Below, piece after piece: positions 17,033 through 27,050 of a stretch of 64,000 nt of DNA. The translations under genes and the position numbers were made by a program. The stretch's first letter is position 1. Each line of letters starts with the position of its first letter. The notes under the pieces are model-generated. The model made no database searches, had not been told where the DNA came from, and saw nothing but the letters and a program-made list of their open reading frames with translations. The stretch is from JAJEEA01 sp965243615 (GTDB lineage Bacteria > Acidobacteriota > Vicinamibacteria > Vicinamibacterales > UBA8438), in contig CBDEVO010000003.1 in assembly GCA_965243615.1 (NCBI GenBank), forward strand, positions 6,262,001 through 6,326,000, written 5' to 3'.

Positions 17033-19702
17033 CTAGTCGGCCCGGAGCGCCCGCACGGGATCGACGCGCACCGCGAGCCGGGCGGGCAGCCAACACGCCA
17101 CGAGCACGGTCGCGAAGACCAGCGCCGACACCACGGCGGTGACGGCCGCGCTGTCGGCGCTGGTCCCGTACAGCAGGCCGGCGAACAGGCGGGTGGTGGC
17201 CATCGCCGCGAGCACGCCGATGCAGAGGCCGACGGCCGCCGTCCCCAGGCCCTGCCTCACGACCGCGCCGAGCACTGCGCGGGGCGCGGCGCCCAGCGCC
17301 ATGCGGATGCCGAGCTCCCGCTCGCGCTGACCCACGGAGTACGCCATCACGCCGTAGACGCCGATGGCCGAGAGAAGTAGCGCCAGCACACCGAACACGC
17401 CCATGACGGCGGCCACCTCCCGAACCCCCGCCACCCCCGTATCGACCGCGACGCTCAGCGGCCTTCCCTCGAAGATGGGCAGGGCGGGATCCATGCGCCG
17501 GAGGGCGAGGGCAGCGTCGGACAGCAGGCGCTCCACGGTTCCCCGTCCGCGGACCGTCAGGTACATCTGGCGGTTCGCGACCTGACCGGCCGACAGGTAC
17601 AGGAAGGGGCGCTCGGCCTCGAACCAGTTCTGTCGGACGTCTCCCACGACGCCGACCACGCTCGCCCACGCCCCGCCGGCCGCGATGGCGGGCACCTGCA
17701 GCCGTTTCCCCAGCGCGTTTCCGTCGGGCCAGTACCGCCGGGCCAGGCGCTCGCCGATCACGACCGCGAAGTCGCCGTCCTCCCCGGCATCGTCCCGCGC
17801 GTCGAACGTGCGCCCGTCGAGGAGCGGAATGCCCGCCGTCTGGAAGTAGCCGCCGCTCGCGACGAGCACGTCGGCCAGCGGGGTCTCGCCGGGCGCGGAC
17901 TCGAGCCGCCCCTCGATCCGGAGCTCGACGGTCGGACCGTGCCTGAGGCTGGCCGGCAGTTGGGAGACGAGGCCCGCGCTCTCGACGCCGGGAACTGCCG
18001 ACGCCCGCGCCAGCACGTCGTCGTAGAACTCGATGACCCGCCGCGAGTCCTCGACCCGCGCATCCGGCGGCCGGATGAGCATCGTCCCGACGCCCTGCGG
18101 GGAGAAGCCCCGCGAGCCCGCGTGGAGCGCGCGGAAGCCCTGCACCGCCTGCCCCGCCGAGACGGTGATCACGACGGCCAGCGCCACCTCCGCGGCAACG
18201 AGGACGCGCCGTAGCGCAGCCCGGCGGGCGGTGCCCGTCGGGGCCCCTTCCCGGAGCGCGTCCATCACCGCGGGCCGCCACGCCGCGGACGCCGCGGCCA
18301 GGCCGAACGCGACACCGGCGACGGCCGCCACCGCTAGCGAGAAGGCGAGGACCGGCCAGTCGACGGCGATGTCGCGGAAGCCCTGGATCCACCTCGCCAT
18401 CTCGGGCGAGATGCTGTCCTTGAGCACCCCGACACCCCACGCCGCGACCGCGATGCCGATGCCGCCGGCGACGAGCGCCAGCAGCAGGGACTCGACCGCG
18501 ACCAGCCGCCCGATGCGCCATCGCCCCGCGCCGAGGGCGGCGCGGACCGTCATCTCGCGGGCCCGGGAGGTCATGCGGCCCAACTGCAGGTTCGACACGT
18601 TGGCGCACGCGACGAGCAGCACGAGCACCGCCGCGATCTGGCCGAGGAGGAGAAACGGACCGGTGACGCCACGTTGCTGGTGCCGGAGCTCGACGACCTC
18701 GACGCCGCGGCCGGTGTTGGTCCGGGGATGGGCCGCCGCGAGGCGGTCGCCGAGCGCCGCCATCCCGGCGCGCGCCCGCTCGATGGTCACGCCGGGCCGC
18801 AGCCGGCCGACCGTCACCACGCCGTGGTTCCGCCGGTCGTTCCGGTCCGCCTCGGTGAACACCAGCGGGGTCCACACGTCGCGGCCCCCCGGGGGAAACT
18901 CGAACTCCGGCGGCATCACGCCGATTACGGTGAACGGGCGCCCGTCCAAGGCGATCTCGCGCCCGACGATGGCCGGCTCTCCCCCGAACCGGCGCGTCCA
19001 GAGGCCGTGACCGATCACCGCGACCCCGTCGCGACCCGGCCGGTCCTCGCCGGGCAGGAACGTCCGCCCCAGGAGGGGCCGCGCGCGGAGGGTCCGAAAG
19101 AAGTCGGCCGACACCGCGACGGTGTACATCAGCTCGGCGTCGCCGGCCGGCGTGGTCAGTCCCGACACGCTGTACAGGTACCCGGACAGCGTCTCGAAGA
19201 CCTCGGTGCGCTCCCGCCAGTCGACGTAGTCGCCCGGCGTGACCAGGAAGGGCGCGGGAGGATTGGTCTCCTGGACCGCCGCCAGCCGATCCGCCTCGAC
19301 GTAGGGCAGCGGCTGCAGCAGCACCGCGTTGACGAAGCTGAAGACGGCCGCGTTCGCGCCGACCCCGACTCCCAGGGTCAAGATGACGACCAGGCTGAAG
19401 CCCGGGTCCCTCCGCAGTCCCCGCGCCGCGTGCCGCACATCGCGAACCCACGATTCGAGCATCGGAAAGCCCGCCTGCTCCCGCAGCTCCTCGCGAATCT
19501 GCGCGACCCCCCCGAACTTCGCGCGGGCCAGCCGGCGCGCCTCCGCGGGAGCGTTCCCCGCGCGGACGTACCGCGCCGCGAGCAGGTCGAGGTGCATCTC
19601 GATCTCCTGCTCCGCCTCCCGCGCGAGGCGGCGGCGCGCGCACAGGTCCCGCAGGCGCGACACGAACACGACGACAGCTCGCCACGGGCTCATGGGTCTC
19701 AT
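17033..19702 (-). CDS. ADOP-family MacB/FtsX-like permease with N-terminal prefix domain
   Basis: It has 889 residues. A roughly 90-residue prefix (LAREAEQEIEMHLDLLAARYV... ARAKFGG) typical of acidobacterial duplicated orphan permeases precedes the first transmembrane helix (FSLVVILTLGVGVGANAAVFSFVNAVLL). Then come a MacB_PCD periplasmic domain, three helices with an FtsX domain, a second MacB_PCD/FtsX unit, and a C-terminal membrane segment ending LAVRVDPVRALRAD. No ATPase is encoded nearby, hence an orphan permease. The ATG at 19702 overlaps the stop of the preceding permease gene (ATGA); MSPW three codons later is an alternative. It is the last gene of the padR operon. Confidence 0.85.
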   Translation of the reverse strand: MRPMSPWRAVVVFVSRLRDLCARRRLAREAEQEIEMHLDLLAARYVRAGNAPAEARRLARAKFGGVAQIREELREQAGFPMLESWVRDVRHAARGLRRDPGFSLVVILTLGVGVGANAAVFSFVNAVLLQPLPYVEADRLAAVQETNPPAPFLVTPGDYVDWRERTEVFETLSGYLYSVSGLTTPAGDAELMYTVAVSADFFRTLRARPLLGRTFLPGEDRPGRDGVAVIGHGLWTRRFGGEPAIVGREIALDGRPFTVIGVMPPEFEFPPGGRDVWTPLVFTEADRNDRRNHGVVTVGRLRPGVTIERARAGMAALGDRLAAAHPRTNTGRGVEVVELRHQQRGVTGPFLLLGQIAAVLVLLVACANVSNLQLGRMTSRAREMTVRAALGAGRWRIGRLVAVESLLLALVAGGIGIAVAAWGVGVLKDSISPEMARWIQGFRDIAVDWPVLAFSLAVAAVAGVAFGLAAASAAWRPAVMDALREGAPTGTARRAALRRVLVAAEVALAVVITVSAGQAVQGFRALHAGSRGFSPQGVGTMLIRPPDARVEDSRRVIEFYDDVLARASAVPGVESAGLVSQLPASLRHGPTVELRIEGRLESAPGETPLADVLVASGGYFQTAGIPLLDGRTFDARDDAGEDGDFAVVIGERLARRYWPDGNALGKRLQVPAIAAGGAWASVVGVVGDVRQNWFEAERPFLYLSAGQVANRQMYLTVRGRGTVERLLSDAALALRRMDPALPIFEGRPLSVAVDTGVAGVREVAAVMGVFGVLALLLSAIGVYGVMAYSVGQRERELGIRMALGAAPRAVLGAVVRQGLGTAAVGLCIGVLAAMATTRLFAGLLYGTSADSAAVTAVVSALVFATVLVACWLPARLAVRVDPVRALRAD

Positions 19703-22125
19703 TCGCAACCTCGGAGCGCCTCCGCGGGGTCGGCGGACGCCGCCCGCCGCGCGGGAATCCAGCAGGCCGCGACGGCCAGGAGCGCCAGCCCGCCGGAGAC
19801 CGCCGCCAACGTGACCGGATCGAGCGGGGCGACATCGAACAGCACCGCGGCCAGGGCGCGCGTTCCCAGGGCGGTCGCCACGAGGCCCGCGACCACGCCC
19901 GCCGCCGCGATCCGCAGCCCCCGCCCCGCGACGAGGCGCCGCAGCGCGCGCGGGCTCGCTCCCAACGCCGAGCGTATCGCCATCTCGACCCGTCGCTGCC
20001 CGGCGTCGAACGACACCGTTCCGAACAGGCCCACCGTGATCAGCGCGAGCGTCACCAGCCCGAAGGCGATCGAGATCCGCATCGCGAGTCGTGGCCGGGC
20101 GAGCTCCGCGGAGAGCAGCTCGTCCATCGGCGTCATCGTCTCCATCGGTATCGCCGGCTCGATGGCCTGAATCGCGCCGCGGATGGCGGGCAACAGCGTC
20201 GACGGCGGCCGCCCGGTGCGAACCGCGAGGTTGCCGGGCTGGAAGTGGAACGACTGCGCGGCCGGATAGTAGACCGTCATCCAGTTGTTGGTGAGCTCGC
20301 GGTACCTCAGGTCGGCCGCGACCCCCACCACCGTCGTCCACTCGAACCGCGGGCCGAGGCGGACCCGCTTGCCGATCGGCTCCTCGCCCGGCCAGTAGCG
20401 CGCGGCGGCGCTCTCGCTCACGATCGCCACGCGCTGCGCATCGGCGGTGTCGGTGCGCGCGAAGGCGCGCCCGCGCACGATCGGGATCCCCATCGTCTCG
20501 AAGTACCGCGGCGTCGCGATGTCCCAGTTGGCCCACTCGTTCGCGGCCGACTCGTCCGGGGTCTGACCCTCGAACTGGAACGGAGAGCTGATGCCGGTCG
20601 TGCCCGTTCCCGGCGGCAGGTGGAACGGCGCCGCCGAGATCACGCCGGGGAGCCGTTCGACCGCTTCGACCGTGCGGTCGTAGAACGCGCGGAACTGATC
20701 GGGGGTGCGGTAGCGTTGCCACGGCAGGAACATGCGCGTGGCCACGACGCCGCCTGTCTCGAGCCCGCGGTCGATCGACTGCAGTTGCCAGAGCGATCGC
20801 GTCAACAGCCCGGCCGAGACCAGGACCACCACCGCGAACGCAATCTGGGCGGCGGCCATCGCCTGGAGCCGGCGACCGGCCCCGCGGGACGGCTCGGCGG
20901 AGCGGTGTGCGAGAAAGCCGCGCAGCCTCGCCGCATGCGTCTGCCACGCGGGCGCGGTGCCGAACGCCAGGACCCACGCCGTCATCGCGACGACGGTGAA
21001 CGCCACGACCTCGGGGCCGAGCGACGCCTCGCCGATTCGCGGCACCTGCCCCGGATCGACGACCCTCGCGAGCGCGATCAGTCCGCGCCCCAGCATGAGC
21101 GCTCCGGCCACGCCCCCCGCACCGAGAACCAGCGCCTCCATCACGGTCTGTCTCAAGAGCTGCCCGCGAGTCGCGCCCAACGCCGACCGCACCGCCATTT
21201 CGACGCGCCGCGACTCGGCCCGCATGAGGAGCAGGATGGCGACGTTGGCCCCCGCCACGAGGAACACGAGGGCGGCGCCCGCCAGCAGAAGCACGAGGGT
21301 GGGCCGAACGTGACCGACGACGGTGTCGAGCAGCGGCGTCACCACGATCGGCATCCGCGGGTAGTCCTCGGGATGCTCCGCGCTCAGGCGCCCGTGCACG
21401 ACCCCCAGCTCCGACCGCGCCTGACCGATCGAGACGCCCGGCGCGAGTCGTCCCACGACGTGGAACTGCCGGGTCCGCGGGCTGTCCAGGGGCGCGTCGA
21501 GGTCGCGACCGAACGCGGGAACCAGCGGCAGCCAGATGTCGGCGTCGACCGGGTAGGACACGTCGGGCTGCAGGACCCCGACAATCGTGAACGGGGCATC
21601 TCCGGGGAACCTGAGGCGCCGACCGACGAATGACGGGTCGCCGCTCACGCGCCGCCAGAAACGGTGGCTGACGACGGCGACGAGCTCGGCCCCCTCGACG
21701 TCGTCGCGGGCCTCGAGGAGACGCCCGTGGGCCGGCCTCGCGCCGACCACGTCCAGCAGCCCGGCCGAGGCCAGCACCCGGTTGGCGGTGACCGGCTCGC
21801 CGTCGACGAGGACGGCGGTCGTCGCGCCGTCGGCATAGTTGATGGCCGCGAGCGCCTCGATGCCGGTCGCCTCGTCCCTCCACACCAGGTACTCGGGATA
21901 CGAGATCGGAAACAGGATTCCGCTGCCCCGCTCGGCGTCGTCCTTCCATATCCGGACGAGCGGGGAGTCGCCGTCGCCGATCGGCTGCAGAATCACCGCA
22001 TCGACGACCGCGAACAACGCCGTCACCGACGCGAGGCCGAGGCTCAGCGTCCCGACGGCAACCGCCGAGGCGAGCGGTCGGCGAACGAGGCCGCGAGCCG
22101 CGAAGCGGAGATCGTGCCAGCTCAT
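19699..22125 (-). CDS. ADOP-family MacB/FtsX-like permease
   Basis: It has 808 residues, starting MSWHDLRFAARGLVRRPLASAVAVGTLSLGLASVTALFAVVDAV, with the first helix near residue 20-42. It contains two MacB_PCD-FtsX units (GVLQPDVSYPVDADIWLPL in the first, YRTPDQFRAFYDR in the second) and a C-terminal segment ACWIPARRAASADPAEALRGCE. It lacks the prefix domain found in the following paralogue. The start overlaps the padR stop by ATGA and its stop overlaps the next permease start by ATGA, so all three genes are translationally coupled. These proteins are thought to act in export or envelope stress. The substrate is unknown. Confidence 0.85.
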   Translation of the reverse strand: MSWHDLRFAARGLVRRPLASAVAVGTLSLGLASVTALFAVVDAVILQPIGDGDSPLVRIWKDDAERGSGILFPISYPEYLVWRDEATGIEALAAINYADGATTAVLVDGEPVTANRVLASAGLLDVVGARPAHGRLLEARDDVEGAELVAVVSHRFWRRVSGDPSFVGRRLRFPGDAPFTIVGVLQPDVSYPVDADIWLPLVPAFGRDLDAPLDSPRTRQFHVVGRLAPGVSIGQARSELGVVHGRLSAEHPEDYPRMPIVVTPLLDTVVGHVRPTLVLLLAGAALVFLVAGANVAILLLMRAESRRVEMAVRSALGATRGQLLRQTVMEALVLGAGGVAGALMLGRGLIALARVVDPGQVPRIGEASLGPEVVAFTVVAMTAWVLAFGTAPAWQTHAARLRGFLAHRSAEPSRGAGRRLQAMAAAQIAFAVVVLVSAGLLTRSLWQLQSIDRGLETGGVVATRMFLPWQRYRTPDQFRAFYDRTVEAVERLPGVISAAPFHLPPGTGTTGISSPFQFEGQTPDESAANEWANWDIATPRYFETMGIPIVRGRAFARTDTADAQRVAIVSESAAARYWPGEEPIGKRVRLGPRFEWTTVVGVAADLRYRELTNNWMTVYYPAAQSFHFQPGNLAVRTGRPPSTLLPAIRGAIQAIEPAIPMETMTPMDELLSAELARPRLAMRISIAFGLVTLALITVGLFGTVSFDAGQRRVEMAIRSALGASPRALRRLVAGRGLRIAAAGVVAGLVATALGTRALAAVLFDVAPLDPVTLAAVSGGLALLAVAACWIPARRAASADPAEALRGCE

Positions 22126-22472
22126 GGGTCTGGAGACAGCCGCAGGAGGCGCGCCATGACCCCGGCGATGCGCTCCCAGTCTTCCGTCTGCGCGGCGAGC
22201 CGCCGGCGGCCCGCCGCGGTGATGGCGTAGAACCGGGCGCGCCGGTTGTTCTCCGAGCGCCCCCAGCTCGCCTCGATCCAGCCCTGCTGCCGCAGCCGCA
22301 GGAGCGACGCGTACACCGTGCCCTCGTTCAGGTGCAGCAGGTCGTCGCTGACCTGCTCGATGCGCCGGGCGATGCCGTAGCCGTGCCGCGGCCCCATGAC
22401 GTCGAGCGTCTTGAGCACCATCAGGTCCAGCGTGCCCTGGAGCACGTCGGTCCGCCCCTCTCCTATGGTCAT
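22122..22472 (-). CDS. PadR-family transcriptional regulator
   Basis: It has 116 residues. The winged-helix PadR core is evident: VLQGTLDLMVLKTLDVMGPRHGYGIARRIEQ, then LNEGTVYASLLRLRQQGWIEASWG and the wing YAITAAGRRRLAAQ. PadR proteins usually repress their own operon and release on a ligand. ATG at 22472 is chosen because MTIGEGRTDVLQGTLD is the usual N-terminus; the frame continues upstream with non-PadR sequence. It heads the operon with two ADOP permeases, so it probably controls them. Confidence 0.9.
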   Translation of the reverse strand: MTIGEGRTDVLQGTLDLMVLKTLDVMGPRHGYGIARRIEQVSDDLLHLNEGTVYASLLRLRQQGWIEASWGRSENNRRARFYAITAAGRRRLAAQTEDWERIAGVMARLLRLSPDP

Positions 22473-22718
22473 CACACAGGAATATGAGGCCGGGACCCGT
22501 GGCCTGTCAAGAAGAGAATGCGCATCCGTCGATGACCTTCGCTCCCCTCCCGGGCCACGGCCGCGTCGTCGCGCCGCAGAGACGTCTGGAAAGGTCCCGA
22601 CCACCGGGTGCACCATTGCTCCCGTGAAGCCGAGCTGGAACGAGGTCCGAACCACCTGCGGACCGGCGATCCCCGGCAGAACGATGGATGACTGCGGCGT
22701 CCGCTAGAATCCGCTTCG

Positions 22719-23630
22719 ATGGTGAGAACCCGCGCGGCCCGTCTCCTGGTCGGTCTGTCGATCGGAATCGCCGTCGCCGTCGCTGGCTACGTCGGCGTAT
22801 CGATGGTCGTCGCCGACCGGCTGACCAAGCCGTACCGCCGCCCCCTGGCCTCGTCGCCGGCCGCGCTCGGCCTGACCCACGAGGACGTGACCTTCTCCAG
22901 CACGGTCGACGACACGACCCTGCGGGGATGGTTCCTGCCGGCGGAGGGCAGCGACCGCGCCGTGCTCGTCGTCCACGGCCGCAGCTCGTCCCGCACCGGC
23001 GACAACGGCGAGCTGGTCGCGCAGGCGGCCGCCCTCGTCGACGGCGGCTACAACGTGTTGCTGTTCGACTTCCGCGCCCACGGGCTGTCCGACGGCACGC
23101 GCTACACGCTGGGCGCGGACGAGCAGGGGGACGTGCTGGGGGCCGTCGCCTATCTCGAGAGCCGCGGGTTCGCCCCGGACCGCCTGGGGTTCTGGGCGCA
23201 CTCGATGGGGGCGGCCACCGTCCTCCTCGCGGCCGGCGCCTCGCCGGACGTCCGCACCATCGTCGCCGACAGCAGCTTCGCCCGCCTCGAGGACCTGCTG
23301 GCGCGGGAGCTGCCGAGGGAGAGCGGCCTGCCCGGCTTCTTCAACCCCGCTATCCTCTACTTCGGCCGGGAGCGCTACGGCCTCGACACGCGGATCCTCA
23401 ACCCGGTGGAGGCGGTCGCGGGCCTGCCGCCCCGCTCGCTGTTCGTGGTCCACGCCGAAGCCGACCGGCTGATTCCCGTCGACCACGCGCGGCGCATCGC
23501 CGACGCGGCCGGCCCGGCCCTCTGGGACCTGTGGATCTTCCCGGGGGCGAGCCACGACCGCGTCTGGTCGGCCGCCCCCGAGCTGTACCGCTCGCGCGCG
23601 CTGGCGTTCTTCGACGAGAAGCTGCGGTGA
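22719..23630 (+). CDS. membrane-anchored alpha/beta hydrolase
   Basis: It has 303 residues. An N-terminal helix (about 8-32, LLVGLSIGIAVAVAGYVGVSMVV) likely anchors it in the inner membrane. The hydrolase fold follows: VLVVHGRSSSRTGDN around residues 82-96, nucleophile S162 in WAHSMGAAT, acid in HAEADRLIP (near 247) and a catalytic His in GASHDRVW (near 277). It resembles the YqkD/serine aminopeptidase-like group of alpha/beta hydrolases. It is transcribed divergently from padR, and there is no operon partner downstream. Confidence 0.82.
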   Translation: MVRTRAARLLVGLSIGIAVAVAGYVGVSMVVADRLTKPYRRPLASSPAALGLTHEDVTFSSTVDDTTLRGWFLPAEGSDRAVLVVHGRSSSRTGDNGELVAQAAALVDGGYNVLLFDFRAHGLSDGTRYTLGADEQGDVLGAVAYLESRGFAPDRLGFWAHSMGAATVLLAAGASPDVRTIVADSSFARLEDLLARELPRESGLPGFFNPAILYFGRERYGLDTRILNPVEAVAGLPPRSLFVVHAEADRLIPVDHARRIADAAGPALWDLWIFPGASHDRVWSAAPELYRSRALAFFDEKLR

Positions 23631-23833
23631 GCTCGGTCCGGTTGCGGCGGTCAGGGTCGGCGGGAACCTTGAACAAGCGTCGACTGTATTCAAGGACACG
23701 CCGTTGACTGGGAGCAGGGCCGTCGCCGTCCGGAGGGGCCGGCGCGCGTGCTGCTCGCGCTGATCGACAAGCGGCCGTCGATAGTTCAGGACGAGCTGGG
23801 CCGCTGACCGTCGGCGCGGCCCGCACTCCTCCG
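23631..23833. other. intergenic region with a short inverted repeat
   Basis: CCTTGAA (23667-23673) and TTCAAGG (23689-23695) form a 7-bp inverted repeat. A short + frame just after it ends in VLLALIDKRPSIVQDELGR and a stop, which looks like a fragment of a lost gene. No intact feature is present. Confidence 0.35.
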
Positions 23834-25498
23834 TCACTCCTGCCCTACCTCCGCTCGCCCCTCCGGCGACCTCACTCCCCCCCCTTCCCGTTGCGCCGCG
23901 TAGTAGCGGTCGAAGAAGTCGAGGCGCTCCTTGCGGATGCCCCGCTCGACGGTGATGGTGTCGCCGACGTGGAGGGCGGCGTCGGCCTCGGGGTCGTAGG
24001 CGGGCCACTCCGGTAGCCCCTCGCCGTTGGGGTCGCCGGTGGCGGCCATGTTGACCCAGTATGAGGCGAGGATGTCGGAGAGCCGCCGGTCGGTGTCGGT
24101 GTAGTCGCGGTTGGCGTAGGGGTGGGGGCTGACCCCGAAGTTGTCGAACACGTAGGGGATCTCGGCCGTGTGGTACGCGCCGTAGCGGTCGGCGTCGGAG
24201 GCCGGGGGCACGCGGCTGAAGAAGTAGAGGTAGGCCGGCGACGAGACCGTCTCCATCATGCGGGCCCACGTCCGCATCTCCCAGCCGAAGGTGACGTCGG
24301 TGCCGCTCGCCATCCGGGCCTGCCGCGCCTCCTCGTCGGTCGCGGCCGGGAAAGTCGCGAGGAGCCCGTCGGCGTGCTCGCCGTACTCGTTGCGTATGGT
24401 CTCGCGGTACTGCTCGAGGGTCTCGGCCCCCGCCGCGCCGCCGAGCATCGTCATCTCGTCGGCGTTCGAGCCGACGATGACCGGCACGTCGTGCTGCCGC
24501 CCCGCCGCGAAGATGTCGTAGACGGTGTCGGGGAAGACCCAGCCGTCGACGTTCGCGGTCGACCGGACCAGGTCGGGCGCCACGCCCTGCACCGCCTCCG
24601 CGCTCGCGGCCCGCATCGCCTCGAGCGACGGCGCCGCGCCGTCGCCGAGCAGGGCCTCGACGAAGCGCTCGCCGGCCGACTCGATCTCGGCCCTGGGCGC
24701 GGCCCCGCCCCGCGGGCCGAAGCCGCCGCCGCTCTCGCCGATGGCGGCGTGGAAGAGGCCGCGCGCGAGCGGCGTCGCCATGAGCTGGTTGACGCTCCAC
24801 GAGCCGGCCGACTCGCCGAAGATGGTCACGCGCGACGGGTCGCCCCCGAACGCCGCGATGTTCCGCCGGACCCAGCCGAGGGCCGCGACCTGGTCGAGGA
24901 GGCCGTAGTTGCCCGACGCCCCGTGCCCGGACTCGGCGCTCAGCAGCGGGTGGGCGAGATAGCCGAACGCGCCGAGACGGTAGTTGATGGTGACCAGCAC
25001 CACGCCCCGCTGCGCGAGCCGCGTCCCGTCGTAGGTGATGTCGGCGCCGTTGCCGATGGACAGCCCGCCGCCGTGGATCCAGACCAGCACCGGAGCGCGG
25101 TCGTCCGGCCCCGCCGCCGTCCAGACGTTCAGGTAGAGGCAGTCCTCGTCCATGCGGTCGACGCCCGCGTCGTAGAACGTCCTCACCGCGGCGGGCAGCG
25201 GGTTCTGCATGCACGCAGGGGCCGCCGCCGTCGCGTCGCGCACGCCCTCCCAGGCCGCCGGCGGCTCGGGGGGACGCCACCGCAGATCGCCCACCGGCGG
25301 CGCCGCGAACGGCACGCCCCGGTAGACCATGACCTCGTCGCCGAGCGGCGACGGCGCGCCCGCGAGCCGCCCGCCCTCGACGGTCACGACCCCGCCGCCG
25401 TCCTGGCCCGCCGCGGGCGCCGCGCCGGCGCCGGCAAGACAGACGACGACCAACGCCAGACCAATTGCGAACACGCTACCCGTCACGTTCCGGAACAT
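23834..25498 (-). CDS. secreted carboxylesterase type B
   Basis: It has 554 residues with a signal peptide (MFRNVTGSVFAIGLALVVVCLAGAGAAPAAGQ). This is the cholinesterase/carboxylesterase type-B fold: oxyanion region VWIHGGGLSIGNG (about 139-151), nucleophile S230 in TIFGESAGSWSVN, an early Cys pair region (ACMQNP and EDCLYLNVW), and the active-site His probably in the segment DNFGVSPHPYANRD. It hydrolyses carboxylic esters in the periplasm or outside the cell; the substrate is unknown. It stands alone, convergent with the upstream hydrolase gene. Confidence 0.9.
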   Translation of the reverse strand: MFRNVTGSVFAIGLALVVVCLAGAGAAPAAGQDGGGVVTVEGGRLAGAPSPLGDEVMVYRGVPFAAPPVGDLRWRPPEPPAAWEGVRDATAAAPACMQNPLPAAVRTFYDAGVDRMDEDCLYLNVWTAAGPDDRAPVLVWIHGGGLSIGNGADITYDGTRLAQRGVVLVTINYRLGAFGYLAHPLLSAESGHGASGNYGLLDQVAALGWVRRNIAAFGGDPSRVTIFGESAGSWSVNQLMATPLARGLFHAAIGESGGGFGPRGGAAPRAEIESAGERFVEALLGDGAAPSLEAMRAASAEAVQGVAPDLVRSTANVDGWVFPDTVYDIFAAGRQHDVPVIVGSNADEMTMLGGAAGAETLEQYRETIRNEYGEHADGLLATFPAATDEEARQARMASGTDVTFGWEMRTWARMMETVSSPAYLYFFSRVPPASDADRYGAYHTAEIPYVFDNFGVSPHPYANRDYTDTDRRLSDILASYWVNMAATGDPNGEGLPEWPAYDPEADAALHVGDTITVERGIRKERLDFFDRYYAAQREGGGVRSPEGRAEVGQE

Positions 25499-25841
25499 GG
25501 GATCACCTCTGCATGACTCGAATGGCGACTCGGGCGTCGGTCACCGTCAGCGGCTCCGACGCGTCCCCGCCCGGGGCATCCTGATGGTCGTGCCCCTCGA
25601 TGTCAAGATCCGGCGTGGAAGCACCGCTGAACGGTCGAGCTTCTGAACAGCAGTGCAGGAAGAGGACGAGGAGCGTCCCCTGGACAGGTCACCCGGTCTC
25701 GTCGACGCCGACACGCCCAACCGGGGCCAACCTGTTCACAGCACGGGACTTGGATGCTACCTGGACCGGTGGCACAGGCCTTGCTTCTCCAGGTGACCGA
25801 GGTTCTGTGTCCACCCGCGAGGTCGCAGGAGGGAGGTCGCC
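25499..25841. other. 343-base intergenic region with a vapB-promoter-like relic
   Basis: No gene is present. Positions 25583-25619 match the region upstream of vapB (10023-10059) at about 28 of 37 bases, including GATGTCAAGAT, suggesting a decayed toxin-antitoxin promoter. The 3' part carries AGGAGGGAGG before the next gene. Confidence 0.4.
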
Positions 25842-26645
25842 GTGAGGGAACATCCCTGGTCCGCGAGTCACCGGTCACACCTGGCGCGCATCACCGGCTG
25901 CATCGGCGGTCTCGCCGGCTGCCTGCTGCTCGCGTGCGCGTCACCGGCCCTCGGGCAGCCCCTGCCCGGCACGGCGCCGCCGACGGCCGGGCAGCCGGCG
26001 CCGCCCGCCCCGCCGGGAGCCGGCCCGACCGCGTTCCAGCGTTTCCGCTTCGCCGTGGCGCCGCTCGGCGGCGTCCCCATCGGCGACTTCGGAGACCGCG
26101 TCGGCACCAGTCCCGGCCTGGGCCTGGACTTCACGAGCCGCATCGGCCGGACGCCAATCGCCGTCGGGGCGGAGCTCGGCTACCTGCAGTACGGCAAGGA
26201 GACGCGGCGGCTGTCCCTGACCCCGGCCGTGCCCGAGGTGCTGTCCGACGTGAACACCACCAACCACTTCGTGCACACCCACGCCCTCGTCCGCCTGCAG
26301 CCGCAGACCGGGCGGGTACGGCCGTACGTCGAGGGGCTGCTGGGGTTCCGCTACGTGTTCACGCGCACCTCGTTCCGCAATCCCGACGAGGGGAGCTCCG
26401 GCTCGACCCTGCTCGGCGACCTCGCGCCGAGCGCCGGGGCCGGCGGCGGCGTGGCCGTCGGTCTCGTCTCGACACCGCAAGCGACGCTGAATCTCGACCT
26501 CGGCGTCCGCTACTTCACGGGCGGCGACGTCGAGTACCTGACGAAGGGTGCGGTGAATCGCCACGACGGCGGGGTGACGCTGGAGCCGACACGGTCGGCC
26601 GTCGACCTGGTGAGCGTGCACGTCGGGATGGCCGTCGACTTCTGA
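25842..26645 (+). CDS. secreted, probable outer-membrane beta-barrel protein
   Basis: It has 267 residues. It starts after AGGAGGGAGGTCGCC (strong Shine-Dalgarno) with GTG/ATG-type start at 25842. A signal peptide (hydrophobic GGLAGCLLLACASPALG) is followed by a Pro-rich linker (about 43-65). The rest shows alternating amphipathic strands with many Gly and aromatic residues (FAVAPLGGVPIGDFGDRVG, PYVEGLLGFRYVFTRTSF, LNLDLGVRYFTGGDVEYL) ending VHVGMAVDF, where a terminal F is typical of outer-membrane barrels. Function is unknown; there is no operon partner. Confidence 0.65.
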   Translation: MREHPWSASHRSHLARITGCIGGLAGCLLLACASPALGQPLPGTAPPTAGQPAPPAPPGAGPTAFQRFRFAVAPLGGVPIGDFGDRVGTSPGLGLDFTSRIGRTPIAVGAELGYLQYGKETRRLSLTPAVPEVLSDVNTTNHFVHTHALVRLQPQTGRVRPYVEGLLGFRYVFTRTSFRNPDEGSSGSTLLGDLAPSAGAGGGVAVGLVSTPQATLNLDLGVRYFTGGDVEYLTKGAVNRHDGGVTLEPTRSAVDLVSVHVGMAVDF

Positions 26646-27050
26646 AGCCCCGTCTCGAGGGTGGGTCCAGGACCCCGCACGCCGTCGGAAAGGCGTCGAG
26701 AAAGGGGAACGCGCCCGGGCTCCCGAGGTCGGCGCTTCGGAAGGTCCTTCGCCTCCTGGACAGTGGACTGGGCCGAGTCCGGATGTTCCTACGCCCGATG
26801 CGGCGGCCTTCACGGCCCCGAGTCCGTGCATTGGAGCCAACTGCCGGGCGAACTGGCCCGTGTTCTCGTCGGATTGTGGCTCCCTGCCGCCGGTCATCTC
26901 GATGGCCTCCAGCACGCTACGGCGTCTCCCCACCCTCCCCCGTAGGCTTCTCCGGTCCGGCGGCGAACCTGTACCATGAAGAGTCGGGCACTCCGGAGCC
27001 ACGGGGGGCGCCCGACGACCGATCGACGACGAGTCCGGGGGAGATTCAAC
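26646..27050. other. 405-base intergenic region, no gene assigned
   Basis: Long frames exist on both strands because of high GC, but none shows a recognisable protein or a ribosome binding site. The last bases hold the GGGGGAGA site of the TerB-like gene. Confidence 0.35.

Noticed and set aside
17033..21949. One continuous frame spanning both ADOP permease genes
   Set aside because: The upstream part is out of frame with the second permease and reads as basic low-complexity sequence; two overlapping genes explain the region better.
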